The notes below the pieces were generated by a model. That model searched no databases. It saw only the letters and a program-made list of their open reading frames with translations, and was not told the DNA's origin. A DNA stretch of 64,000 nucleotides from an uncultured Cycloclasticus sp. (GTDB lineage: Bacteria; Pseudomonadota; Gammaproteobacteria; Methylococcales; Cycloclasticaceae), in assembly GCA_913060865.1 (NCBI GenBank), contig CAJXTU010000011.1, forward strand, positions 26,410-90,409, given 5' to 3'. Positions 1-8,457 of the stretch are shown piece after piece. Each line of letters starts with the position of its first letter. Position 1 is the first letter of the stretch. The position numbers were made by a program, and so were the translations under genes.

Positions 1-2
1 AC

Positions 3-2060
3 GCCTTATTAATTGTTGCTGACGCGGCAAACTTAGAACGTAGCTTATTTTTGACTACACAGCTACTTGAGACAGGCATCCCTGCCGTATTAGCACTAAA
101 CATGATGGACGTCGCCGTTTCTAGAGGAATGGAAATCAACCTCGACGTTTTATCTGATTCACTCGGCTGCCCCGTTCTCCCCATTATGGCTCGGCAAAAA
201 AAAGGCATCACCCCTCTTTTAGATGAACTAATAAACGTAATACACCAGCCACCCAACCAACAGTTTAACGTTGATTACCCTAACACTCTCAAATCAGCTA
301 TTAACGAAATAATTCCAACGTTAAATAACAGGTTAAAATCACAATTTAAACTCCATTGGCATGCTTTGCAGTGCCTAGAAGGTTACTTTTCCCCTTCCAC
401 AACTCAACAAACTAAAGACACTTGCTGTCGCTTACAAAGCAACATCAAAAAAGAAACTGGCGAAGATACCGATACATTGATTGCCGCTAGTCGATATGAA
501 TTTGCACATCACTTAACCGCCAACGCAGTTGAGCAAACAGAAAACAGAAAACAGACATGGTCTGACCGTGTCGATAAAGCCGTTCTTAACGATTACTTAG
601 GTTTACCTATTTTCTTTTTAGCTATCTATTTAATGTTTAGTATCACCATTAATTTTGGTGGCGCTTTTATTGATTTTTTTGATATGACAGTCGGCGCTCT
701 ACTCGTTGATGGGCTAAAAATTCAGCTTGAAAACCTAGCTTTTCCTAGTTGGTTTCAAGTTCTACTCGCAGATGGCTTGGGGGGCGGCATCCAAGTTGTT
801 GCTACTTTTATACCTATCATCGCTACGCTCTATTTTTGTCTATCTATATTAGAGGACTCTGGCTATATGGCACGCGCAGCCTTCGTCATGGATCGTTTTA
901 TGCGTAAATTGGGTTTACCCGGCAAAGCATTTGTACCACTTATTGTCGGCTTTGGTTGTAACGTCCCGTCTATTATGGCGACACGCACCTTAGAAAAACA
1001 ACGCGACCGTATTATGACCGTCATGATGGCCCCCTTTATGTCATGTGGTGCTCGACTATCGGTATACGCTTTATTTGCTGCCGCATTTTTTCCACATTCT
1101 GGGCAAAATATTGTTTTTTTACTTTATTTACTGGGCATAGCTGCCGCAATTTTTACCGCATTGCTATTAAAAAGCAGCGTCCTCGAAGGCGAGTCTGATA
1201 GTTTTTTAATTGAACTACCTCCTTACCACCGACCTGCCATCAAGAGCCTATTGATTCATACTTGGGAGCGATTAAAAAGCTTCATACTTGAAGCAGGTAA
1301 GTTTATTGTCTTAATGGTCATGGTCATTAACGTCTTAAATTCTGTTGGAACAGACGGTAGTTTTGGCAATGAAAACAGTTCAAACTCTGTCTTGAGTGAG
1401 GTCAGTAAAACCTTTACGCCCGCATTTGAGCCTATGGGTATTCAGCCAGAAAATTGGCCAGCTATCGTGGGTATTTTTAGTGGACTACTCGCTAAAGAAG
1501 TTGTGGTTGGCACGCTTGATGCCGTTTATTCCAACTTAGAAGGTAACACGAGTACAAATGACGAGGACTTCAGTCTGAAAGCACAATTCTCAAACGCTTT
1601 AACCGTCACCAACGAGAACCTAAGTGATGCCTTTCAAAACATGGGCGACCCACTCGGCTTACGCACTCTGGATGCCACAGAAAATATTGAAGATGCTGCG
1701 GCAGAACAAGAAGTTAGTCATGCCCTATTTGGCACATTAGTGAAGTATTTTGACGGTAAGATCGGTGCATTCAGCTATCTACTTTTTATTCTCTTATACG
1801 TACCTTGCGTTGCCGCTATTGCTGCTGTTAAACGCGAAACTGGTAGCCGCTGGGCCCTATTCTCAATCTTTTGGAGTTTGTATTTAGCCTATAGTATTGC
1901 TACATCTTTCTATCAACTTGCGCACTTTGCTAATCACCCAACTGAAACATTGCTATGGCTTAGTTTATTTAGCAGTGGCTTCCTTGCTATATGGCTAGTA
2001 CTTCGCCATGCAGGTCAAAAACTACTCGCTATAGACCTCGCCCCGATCAAAAACACATGA
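3..2060 (+). CDS. feoB: Ferrous iron transport protein B, 5' end outside the window
   Basis: FeoB is the inner-membrane GTP-gated Fe(II) importer. The open frame runs into the left edge. Codons from base 3 already read as the G domain (ALLIVADAANLER), so the TTG at 51 is not the start and roughly the first 80-100 residues, with the P-loop, are missing. The G4 motif appears as NMMD, followed by the helical linker and the two Gate/nucleoside-recognition halves. The core GFGCNVPS and MSCGARLS motifs typical of the FeoB permease are present. The stop overlaps the feoC start (ATGA at 2057-2060). FeoA probably lies just upstream, but this is not visible. The family call is certain; only the N-terminus is undefined. 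Confidence 0.97.
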   Translation, partial: ALLIVADAANLERSLFLTTQLLETGIPAVLALNMMDVAVSRGMEINLDVLSDSLGCPVLPIMARQKKGITPLLDELINVIHQPPNQQFNVDYPNTLKSAINEIIPTLNNRLKSQFKLHWHALQCLEGYFSPSTTQQTKDTCCRLQSNIKKETGEDTDTLIAASRYEFAHHLTANAVEQTENRKQTWSDRVDKAVLNDYLGLPIFFLAIYLMFSITINFGGAFIDFFDMTVGALLVDGLKIQLENLAFPSWFQVLLADGLGGGIQVVATFIPIIATLYFCLSILEDSGYMARAAFVMDRFMRKLGLPGKAFVPLIVGFGCNVPSIMATRTLEKQRDRIMTVMMAPFMSCGARLSVYALFAAAFFPHSGQNIVFLLYLLGIAAAIFTALLLKSSVLEGESDSFLIELPPYHRPAIKSLLIHTWERLKSFILEAGKFIVLMVMVINVLNSVGTDGSFGNENSSNSVLSEVSKTFTPAFEPMGIQPENWPAIVGIFSGLLAKEVVVGTLDAVYSNLEGNTSTNDEDFSLKAQFSNALTVTNENLSDAFQNMGDPLGLRTLDATENIEDAAAEQEVSHALFGTLVKYFDGKIGAFSYLLFILLYVPCVAAIAAVKRETGSRWALFSIFWSLYLAYSIATSFYQLAHFANHPTETLLWLSLFSSGFLAIWLVLRHAGQKLLAIDLAPIKNT

Positions 2061-2296
2061 TCTTATTAGATATTCGTGATTACTTAAAAGCAGCGGGTAT
2101 GGTGCCCGTTCGCGATCTCGCATTACATTTCAACATATCGCAAGATGATGCTAAATCAATGCTCGAACATTGGGTTAAAAAAGGTTACGCAAGCAAGTTA
2201 CCAGCGGGATCATTATGTCAAGGTGGTTGTAGAAACTGCGCCCCTGATAGCATAGATATTTACCAATGGAATAACCCTGACTCAACTCATAACTAA
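2057..2296 (+). CDS. feoC: FeoC-like winged-helix protein
   Basis: This 79-residue protein begins at the ATG overlapping the feoB stop. A longer reading from 1991 would overlap feoB by 70 bases and lacks support. The N-terminal 55 residues form a small winged helix (IRDYLKAAGMVPVRDLALHF, then a helix and wing). They are followed by a cysteine cluster, CQGGCRNC, matching the cysteine region that in characterised FeoC proteins is reported to carry an Fe-S cluster. FeoC is thought to modulate FeoB stability or activity rather than transport iron. The tight coupling to feoB supports the call. Confidence 0.88.
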   Translation: MILLDIRDYLKAAGMVPVRDLALHFNISQDDAKSMLEHWVKKGYASKLPAGSLCQGGCRNCAPDSIDIYQWNNPDSTHN

Positions 2297-2387
2297 AAAA
2301 CCATTAGCCTTACTGACTGTTAATGTCGATTTAACACCTACCTAATCAGCAAGAGCCGACTCTAAAAATTAAATAAAAACCCAGCTA

Positions 2388-3491
2388 CTATTTCAAATAC
2401 TGCCCAAAATTTTGCTGAACTTTAGCGACAGGAATCGAAACACCAAACCCCGTATTTAATGCCGACCCCTTGGCCACTTTGATGGTATTAACCGCTATAA
2501 CATGGCCATCATCTGTAATTAACGGCCCACCACTATTGCCAGGTAAAATTTGCGCATCGGTAACAATTCCTTGCGCTGAAAGCTGGGTCACCGTGCCTTC
2601 TGTCAACTGATCTCGTAAACCTAATGGGCTTCCAATGGCATGCACTATTGCCCCTTGTGAAACACCTTTAGTAGCAAACTTAAGATGAGGTGCCCTACAC
2701 GCATTCACCTTGAGCAAGGCCAAATCATCTTCCGGTGCCACCTTAATAAGGTTAGCTCGCGTTTTAGTATTATCTTTTAAGACAATCTCAAATGATTGCG
2801 CCACATTTGATACTGCACTTGAGAAATTAAAATTCGATTGCTGTTGATTAAACTTTTTCTCATCCTCATACAACCTTCTCTCTGCTTCATCAAGTTGCTG
2901 TCGATCTTGTTCATATTGCCGTTCATAAAGCGCATATTCTCGCTGCGCCAATTGTTTTTGTTTTTCTGATGAGATGCCACCCATATAGGCCCAAAAATCA
3001 TCGAGCTTTTGCTTATTAACAGCCAACCGTTCTCTTTGATTACTTATCTGCATTCTGTTGCGCTTAAATACCAGCGCATTTTGTTTGATTTTTGCCTGCG
3101 TAGCATCCCATTGCTTACCCTTAGCAGGACGAACCACGTGCTTATTAGTAATTAGATAACAGTCCGCTGTGACGAAAAAACCCGAACCCGATCCAAGTTT
3201 ACTTTTAACCGTTACCACCGCCATCGTGGCTTGTTGAACTGGGTTACTAGAAGGGTATTTATTATTCAGTAAGGTTTTAAAATCACTCAACTTACCCGCA
3301 GATACGCCCGAACTTTTATAAGAACGAACGGAGTTTAAAGCCTTTCCATTTAGCGGCGAATCAGAAAACTGCCAACGGCCATCTTTATCCTTATATTTAA
3401 AAATATCAGCTAAACAAATATTTGAAAAAGAAATTGAGTAAACCGCGATTAACGTAAAAATAAAAAATATTCTTCTTTTGAAAATCAGCAT
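2388..3491 (-). CDS. Periplasmic trypsin-like serine protease with DUF4124 and coiled-coil insertion
   Basis: The 367-residue protein has a signal peptide (hydrophobic residues 8-26, cleavage near CLADI). A DUF4124-type segment follows at about 29-45 (DIFKYKDKDGRWQFSDSP). The chymotrypsin-fold domain carries His118 (TNKHVV), Asp256 (DDLALL) and Ser320 (GNSGGP), the HtrA/DegP-like triad. There is no PDZ domain. Between His and Asp lies a charged Gln/Glu/Arg-rich stretch, about 135-220, expected to form a long coiled coil. This is much longer than the loop normally found there. It is monocistronic and divergent from the dioxygenase genes. The substrate is unknown; envelope quality control is a guess from the fold. 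Confidence 0.85.
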   Translation of the reverse strand: MLIFKRRIFFIFTLIAVYSISFSNICLADIFKYKDKDGRWQFSDSPLNGKALNSVRSYKSSGVSAGKLSDFKTLLNNKYPSSNPVQQATMAVVTVKSKLGSGSGFFVTADCYLITNKHVVRPAKGKQWDATQAKIKQNALVFKRNRMQISNQRERLAVNKQKLDDFWAYMGGISSEKQKQLAQREYALYERQYEQDRQQLDEAERRLYEDEKKFNQQQSNFNFSSAVSNVAQSFEIVLKDNTKTRANLIKVAPEDDLALLKVNACRAPHLKFATKGVSQGAIVHAIGSPLGLRDQLTEGTVTQLSAQGIVTDAQILPGNSGGPLITDDGHVIAVNTIKVAKGSALNTGFGVSIPVAKVQQNFGQYLK

Positions 3492-3732
3492 ACTCGTTGG
3501 GCTTGCATAATCGAGCGACAGTTGAGCTGTACATGAATAAAATACGTTAATTGACTGAGCATATCCCCCTCCCTAGATCACCATACTTCATAGTCTACCT
3601 TTATTAAAATCCCTTATTAGCTAAAAGATTTGCTCATCACATTAGCATAGTACATCAACTGAATATAGCCGCTTTTCTTATCAATCAGCACCACATAAAA
3701 CAACATTATTACGCTCACTTCTTTTAGCTTTT

Positions 3733-3746
3733 CTGATCTACATCAA
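3733..3746. promoter_or_regulatory. FNR/Anr-like box upstream of the dioxygenase genes
   Basis: CTGAT-CTAC-ATCAA differs from the FNR consensus TTGAT-N4-ATCAA at one position, and its core TGAT-N4-ATCA is symmetric. It lies 113 bases before the start of the alpha subunit gene and about 240 bases from the divergent protease gene, in a 368-base intergenic stretch (3492-3859). I see no other clear element there. Oxygen-responsive control of the dioxygenase operon is an inference from one match. Confidence 0.4.
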
Positions 3747-3859
3747 AGCGTTAAAGGTCAACGACGATTAGAATCGACAACGCAATAAAAAACAATTAAA
3801 CCGTGCCATGGGCTCTGGTTTTTTAAAAAAAGGCTATACACATTGGAGAACACAATATT

Positions 3860-5179
3860 ATGAGTAACAATACTGATTACCATCAATTTATTGATAATGA
3901 AGAAGGCTGGGTCGATCGCCGTATCTTTTGGGAAGAAGAAATTTATGAGCAAGAGTTAAAGCAAATTTTTGCTAAATCGTGGCAATTTATTGCTCACGAC
4001 TCAATGATTCCCAATGCTAATGATTTCTATACCACTTATATGGGAGAGGATGGTGTCATTGGGGCGCGTCAAAAAGATGGGAGTGTGAGAGTCTTTTTAA
4101 ATTCTTGCCCTCACCGCGGCAATAAATTCTGTTTTGCAGACGAAGGGAATACTCGCTCTTTTATTTGTAATTACCATGGCTGGAGCTTTGGCATTGACGG
4201 CAAACTCGGCGCTTTAGCTAACGAACACGTTTATGATGAAGGCGATATTGACAAAGAAAAATGGAGCCCTAAGCAAGCACGTGTTGAAACTTATAAAGGT
4301 TTAATATTTGCGACATTTGACCAAGAAGCACCTTCATTAGATGAGTGGCTAGGTGATTTTCGTTGGTACTTGGACATGATGTTTGATAACGATGGTGAAA
4401 CTGAATTCATCGATGGTGGCATCAAATCTTATGTCAATGCTAACTGGAAGTTTGGTGTAGAAAACTTTATTGGTGATGCTTATCATGCGCTTTGGAATCA
4501 TGATTCTGGTCTAAAAGCTATGAATAATGGCGAAGGCTTTGGCCCCGCAGTCACCGAAAACTCTTACCACGCCAGTGTTAATGGGCATGGATGGGAATTT
4601 GGAACAGACGGCTATGCTGACGTTGTCATTGGTGGCTCTGAAAAGTGGTTGAATTATGTTAGAGATATCATTAAGCCTAAAATAAAAGATAAATATGGTG
4701 AGCTTCGCTCAAATATTTTTGGATCATTAGCGTCCGTTTCTTTGTTTCCCAATATTTCCTTCTTACCCGGCATTCAAACATTTCGAGTTTGGTTACCCAG
4801 AGGGCCAAAAAAATTAGAATTGCGTATTTTCACCATTGTTAATAAAAATATGCCTGAAGAGATTAAACAAGAAATTAACAATGCTTGCATGATGACGTTT
4901 AATCCAGCGGGTGTTCTAGAAATGGACGACGGTGAGAACTGGGAAGGTAATACACAAGTTAATAAAGGTTTTTTGACCCGTCAAGAAAAGCTCCATTATG
5001 GCTGTGGTATTACCCGAGAAATTGAGCACGAAGAATTACCTGGCATTATTTATAAAGGTCAATTCAACGATGCTAATCAACGCCACTTTTATACCCGCTG
5101 GGCTGATTTAATGAATGCTGATTCTTGGGATGATGTCCCCACGCGTTATAAACCCCGCCACACAAAAACAACTAAATAG
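3860..5179 (+). CDS. Aromatic ring-hydroxylating dioxygenase, alpha (catalytic) subunit
   Basis: This is the large subunit of a Rieske non-heme iron oxygenase. Such enzymes add both atoms of O2 to an aromatic ring to give a cis-dihydrodiol, or hydroxylate salicylate-type substrates. The Rieske [2Fe-2S] ligands are Cys83, His85, Cys103 and His106 (CPHRG, CNYHGWSFG). The mononuclear Fe site is seen as Asp206, His209 and His214 in GDAYHALWNH, with the usual downstream EMDDGENW segment. At 439 residues it is the usual length. The start has a GGAG site 10 bases upstream. The beta subunit follows 11 bases later. Substrate range cannot be read from sequence; the extradiol enzyme next door suggests mono- or polycyclic aromatics. 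Ferredoxin and reductase genes are absent nearby. Confidence 0.95.
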   Translation: MSNNTDYHQFIDNEEGWVDRRIFWEEEIYEQELKQIFAKSWQFIAHDSMIPNANDFYTTYMGEDGVIGARQKDGSVRVFLNSCPHRGNKFCFADEGNTRSFICNYHGWSFGIDGKLGALANEHVYDEGDIDKEKWSPKQARVETYKGLIFATFDQEAPSLDEWLGDFRWYLDMMFDNDGETEFIDGGIKSYVNANWKFGVENFIGDAYHALWNHDSGLKAMNNGEGFGPAVTENSYHASVNGHGWEFGTDGYADVVIGGSEKWLNYVRDIIKPKIKDKYGELRSNIFGSLASVSLFPNISFLPGIQTFRVWLPRGPKKLELRIFTIVNKNMPEEIKQEINNACMMTFNPAGVLEMDDGENWEGNTQVNKGFLTRQEKLHYGCGITREIEHEELPGIIYKGQFNDANQRHFYTRWADLMNADSWDDVPTRYKPRHTKTTK

Positions 5180-5190
5180 GAGCTAGGACG

Positions 5191-5724
5191 ATGACAAATT
5201 CACCAGAACAATCAGCAACCCCTGCTTCTATGGAACTCACCTTTGAGGTTGAACAATTTTTATATAAAGAAGCCCGCCTTTTAGATACCGAAGAGTTTCA
5301 TGAATGGCTAACAATTTTAACTGATGATATTCATTACTGGATGCCTTACCGCTATCAGCGTTACCGTAAGAACCATGTAGAGCCTACGGTTAATGACACC
5401 TCTTATTTTAATGATGACATGCATAATTTAAAGAGAAGGGTTTTACGTAATGACACGGGGACATGCTGGTCCGAAGACCCTGCTACAAGAACGTCTCATG
5501 TCATCAGTAATATTGAAGTTGAACATACGGACAACCCTGATGAATACAAAGTGTATTCATTGACAACAGTAAACCGCAATATGAATGAAGACGAAGAACA
5601 CCTGATGGTCGGTCACCGTACTGATATTTTGCGTCGTGTGAATGGGCAATTAAAACTAGCCAAACGTAAAATTATTTTGGATCAGAACATCTTTATGAAT
5701 AAAAGTTTAAATGTATTTTTGTAA
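5191..5724 (+). CDS. Aromatic ring-hydroxylating dioxygenase, beta subunit
   Basis: The 177-residue small subunit has the SnoaL/NTF2-like fold of the BphA2/NahAd family. It has the N-terminal EVEQFLYKEARLLD helix, a DDIHYWMPYRYQR segment and the C-terminal LKLAKRKIILDQN strand typical of the family. It forms the structural half of an alpha3-beta3 hexamer with the preceding gene. AGGAG lies 8-9 bases before the ATG, and the 11-base spacing to the alpha gene indicates co-transcription. It has no catalytic residues of its own. Family assignment is firm. Confidence 0.94.
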   Translation: MTNSPEQSATPASMELTFEVEQFLYKEARLLDTEEFHEWLTILTDDIHYWMPYRYQRYRKNHVEPTVNDTSYFNDDMHNLKRRVLRNDTGTCWSEDPATRTSHVISNIEVEHTDNPDEYKVYSLTTVNRNMNEDEEHLMVGHRTDILRRVNGQLKLAKRKIILDQNIFMNKSLNVFL

Positions 5725-5764
5725 TTAATCTGTATTAATTTTAATATCTAAGAAGGAGAAAAAA

Positions 5765-6664
5765 ATGGTAAAAGTAATAGAACTAGGCTATCTAGGCCTT
5801 AATGTAACCGATACAGCTGCGTGGAGAAAGTATGCGACCGAATGTATTGGACTTCAGATTGTCGAAAGTGCTCAAGATGACCGTTTTCACCTCAGAATGG
5901 ATCTTCAACATCACCGTATAACAGTTCATCAAACAGCTGACTCTGATGATCTGGCTTATATGGGATGGCGTGTCGCTGGACAAGAAGAGTTCAAAGCAAT
6001 GCAAAAGCAGTTATCTGATGCAGGTGTTGCTTTTCGAGTTGGAACACCAGAAGAGGCGCGTGAACGTCATGTATTAGCCTTGATAAAACTTGAAGACCCG
6101 TCTGGCACCGCCAATGAGATTTACTATAGCCCTCAAGTGGACGTGATGAAACCTTTCCATCCCGGACGCCCTCTATTTGGTAATTTCATTGCTGGCGATC
6201 AAGGTTTAGGCCATGTTCTTGTCCGCTCAGATAATGATGAAGAAACCTACAACTTCTATAAATTATTAGGTCTAGTAGGGTCTGTAGAATATAGAATCCC
6301 GATGCCTGATGGTAACTTTGCTGAACCTTGTTTTATGCATTGCAACGGTCGTCAACACTCTATTGCATTTGGTTTCCATGGCATGGTAGAGCGTCTAAAC
6401 CACCTTCATATTCAATACAGCAACCTAGATGATTTTGGTCAATCACATGATATTATTCGTAACCAAGGTATAGATGTTGCGATGCAGTTAGGCAAGCATG
6501 CTAATGATCAACTTTATACCTTCTACTCAGCCACACCTTCTGGCTGGTTAATGGAACTAGGCTGGGGTGATTATGTTAAACCAGAAACTCAGGAGCATTA
6601 TGCCGGTGATATTTTTGGTCATGGCGTAGAAGCCTCTGGCTATGGCATGGACATTGATATTTAG
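5765..6664 (+). CDS. Type I extradiol dioxygenase (2,3-dihydroxybiphenyl dioxygenase-like)
   Basis: This enzyme performs meta-cleavage of a catechol-type ring using Fe(II). Its 299 residues form two vicinal-oxygen-chelate modules (about 5-120 and 143-270). Metal ligands are visible in the second module: His150 (GLGHVLV), His213 or His215 (NHLHIQY) and Glu264 (WLMELGW). The family signature around His245 is also complete (LYTFYSATPSGWLME). An exceptionally good AAGGAG site precedes the ATG. It follows the alpha/beta pair by 40 bases and a terminator closes the unit, so the three genes form one catabolic operon. The dihydrodiol dehydrogenase needed between the two steps is not encoded here. BphC-like and 1,2-dihydroxynaphthalene dioxygenase roles cannot be separated by sequence. 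Confidence 0.93.
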   Translation: MVKVIELGYLGLNVTDTAAWRKYATECIGLQIVESAQDDRFHLRMDLQHHRITVHQTADSDDLAYMGWRVAGQEEFKAMQKQLSDAGVAFRVGTPEEARERHVLALIKLEDPSGTANEIYYSPQVDVMKPFHPGRPLFGNFIAGDQGLGHVLVRSDNDEETYNFYKLLGLVGSVEYRIPMPDGNFAEPCFMHCNGRQHSIAFGFHGMVERLNHLHIQYSNLDDFGQSHDIIRNQGIDVAMQLGKHANDQLYTFYSATPSGWLMELGWGDYVKPETQEHYAGDIFGHGVEASGYGMDIDI

Positions 6665-6770
6665 AGCCCGTGCGACAACACGTTTAATTTAGGCTACTTT
6701 TACTACTGTTTAGCTTAAATTAAACTAGCTTTATTCTATAATTGCTTAGACTACAAGCACTTAGAAAAAA

Positions 6771-6797
6771 AACGCTCACTAATATGAGCGTTTTTTT
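6771..6797 (+). terminator. Rho-independent terminator of the dioxygenase operon
   Basis: An 8-bp perfect stem (AACGCTCA at 6771-6778 with TGAGCGTT at 6785-6792) and a 6-base loop run into seven T residues. It lies 107 bases after the extradiol dioxygenase stop. The remaining intergenic sequence up to the glycosyltransferase at 6969 shows nothing else I can support. Confidence 0.85.
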
Positions 6798-6968
6798 ATC
6801 CCCCATTAAAATAATTCAATCAAACCAATCAACTAATATCAACCTTTGAATCTGCATGGGAATATTAAACACTCATCAGACCCTAAACCACTAGTAACAC
6901 AGCATCTACCTATAATCGAAACACGATATAATAATGAGCTCACATAAGCACTTCCACATATTACACCT

Positions 6969-8087
6969 ATGTTAAATACCCCCCTCTCTTCCTTACTAAG
7001 TACCGTCGTAAAACCTCAACTCAGCGACCAAAAAGATACTAAAAGGACTCCCCCTAATAATAGAACAACGTGCCCCGTCACCATCATAGTGCCTGCTTAT
7101 AATGAAGAAGATTGTATTGCAGACACCATCAATAGCTTATTAACCCAATCGCTAGTGGCCGAAGAAATTATCATTATTGACGATGGGTCAACCGATGATA
7201 CCGCTGAAATTTGTCGTTCATTAGGCGTCACCGTGATAACGCCACCTGAAAACACAGGCTCTAAAGCGGGGGCTCAAAATTTTGCATTGAGCCATATTAA
7301 CACTCCATTCACGTTAGCTATAGATGCTGACACAACACTGCAACACGATGCTCTAGAGAAACTTTACGCTGCTATGACCGAGCAAGAGGTGGTTGCTGTC
7401 TGTGGTTTTGTCATACCTCAACGTGTCAAAACGTTATGGGAAAGAGGTCGATATGTGGAATACCTTATGGCCTTCACATTCTATAAAGAAATTCAGTCGT
7501 ATTATGAAAAGCCATTAATTTCATCGGGCTGTTTTTCCTTGTTTCGTACCGACTACCTTAATCAAATTGGCGGTTGGTCGTTACGCACAATGGCAGAAGA
7601 CATGGACTTAACGTGGACAGCTTATCAACTTGGTAAGAAGGTGCGTTTTGTGCCTGATGCTATCTGTTACCCTATCGAGCCACATAATTTCCACTTTATG
7701 CGCAAACAATTAAAACGTTGGGCTCATGGTTTTATTCAAAACGTCAAATTACATCGAAAAAGCATCTTACGCGTTCCATTTCTACGATCTATTGTGACGG
7801 TTATGTGTTGGGATGCTTCAATAGCATCCATTTTTTACTTAACGGTCATCCCCATACTCTCTGTTGTTATTAGTCCTTTATTTTTGCTCGGGTATATTAT
7901 CGACTTACCAATGGTCGTCGTCCCTACACTGGTAAAAGCATACGAAAGAGGTGAAACCTGGAAAGCGTTAACAAGTATTCCTGCCTTTATGGTCTTACGG
8001 GTGGTTAATTCGGCTATTTTCTTGGAAGCACTCTTTAAGGAACTCGTACTAAAGCAACCGCTAACCACTTACGAAAAAGGGCATTAA
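6969..8087 (+). CDS. Membrane-associated family 2 glycosyltransferase
   Basis: The 372-residue GT2 enzyme resembles the PgaC/hyaluronan-synthase group. The GT-A domain spans about 37-260. It has the nucleotide-binding start TIIVPAYNEED, the IIDDGSTD strand, the DAD metal motif (IDADTT), the catalytic-base region MAEDMDLTW and the product-side QLKRW motif. Two hydrophobic C-terminal segments (about 277-325) would anchor it in the inner membrane. A small membrane protein gene starts 1 base after its stop. No polysaccharide export genes flank it, so the polymer or glycolipid product is unknown. No strong ribosome binding site is seen before the ATG. Confidence 0.85.
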   Translation: MLNTPLSSLLSTVVKPQLSDQKDTKRTPPNNRTTCPVTIIVPAYNEEDCIADTINSLLTQSLVAEEIIIIDDGSTDDTAEICRSLGVTVITPPENTGSKAGAQNFALSHINTPFTLAIDADTTLQHDALEKLYAAMTEQEVVAVCGFVIPQRVKTLWERGRYVEYLMAFTFYKEIQSYYEKPLISSGCFSLFRTDYLNQIGGWSLRTMAEDMDLTWTAYQLGKKVRFVPDAICYPIEPHNFHFMRKQLKRWAHGFIQNVKLHRKSILRVPFLRSIVTVMCWDASIASIFYLTVIPILSVVISPLFLLGYIIDLPMVVVPTLVKAYERGETWKALTSIPAFMVLRVVNSAIFLEALFKELVLKQPLTTYEKGH

Positions 8088-8088
8088 T

Positions 8089-8457
8089 ATGAATGTTGGA
8101 TTACCTGGCGCTGGAATTGGCGGCCTTTATTACTTAATTTGTACCGCGGTCATGCCGTTTAAAGAAATATTCTTGACTTTAACTAAACCTAAACATCAAT
8201 TTCGATATCGTTTAGTATTCACACAATTTAGTATTTCGAGCGCTATAATAATTGGATTTATTGCTATTTATCAATTGGTTAGCATTTTATTTGAAAGTAA
8301 TTTATCACTACAAATTTCAATTAGCAACGATAGCTTTTTACCCAGCTTACTTCTACCTATTGTTATTAGTTTAGCTTTACTTGTCTTTATTTTAACCTTA
8401 GTTGAACTATCCGCATTCATCTCAAAAAAGAGAATCAAAACGGTAATAAAAAAATAA
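8089..8457 (+). CDS. Small membrane protein paired with the glycosyltransferase
   Basis: The 122-residue protein has an N-terminal glycine-rich hydrophobic segment (GLPGAGIGGLYYL) and two further transmembrane stretches near 45-65 and 85-110, ending in a basic tail. It starts one base after the glycosyltransferase stop and is probably translated with it. Its stop codon abuts the stop of the convergent methyltransferase gene. I do not recognise a function; a partner or regulator of the glycosyltransferase is the simplest inference. Confidence 0.65.
   Translation: MNVGLPGAGIGGLYYLICTAVMPFKEIFLTLTKPKHQFRYRLVFTQFSISSAIIIGFIAIYQLVSILFESNLSLQISISNDSFLPSLLLPIVISLALLVFILTLVELSAFISKKRIKTVIKK

Noticed and set aside
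1991..2056. 22-residue N-terminal extension of FeoC
   Set aside because: It lies inside feoB, and the ATG overlapping the feoB stop gives the normal FeoC length.
51..2060. Start of feoB at the TTG at 51
   Set aside because: The frame is open to the left edge and upstream codons encode conserved G-domain residues, so the gene is simply cut by the window.
3815..3840. Promoter with TATACA at 3835 for the dioxygenase operon
   Set aside because: It would start transcription almost on the ATG and has no -35 partner at 16-18 bases.
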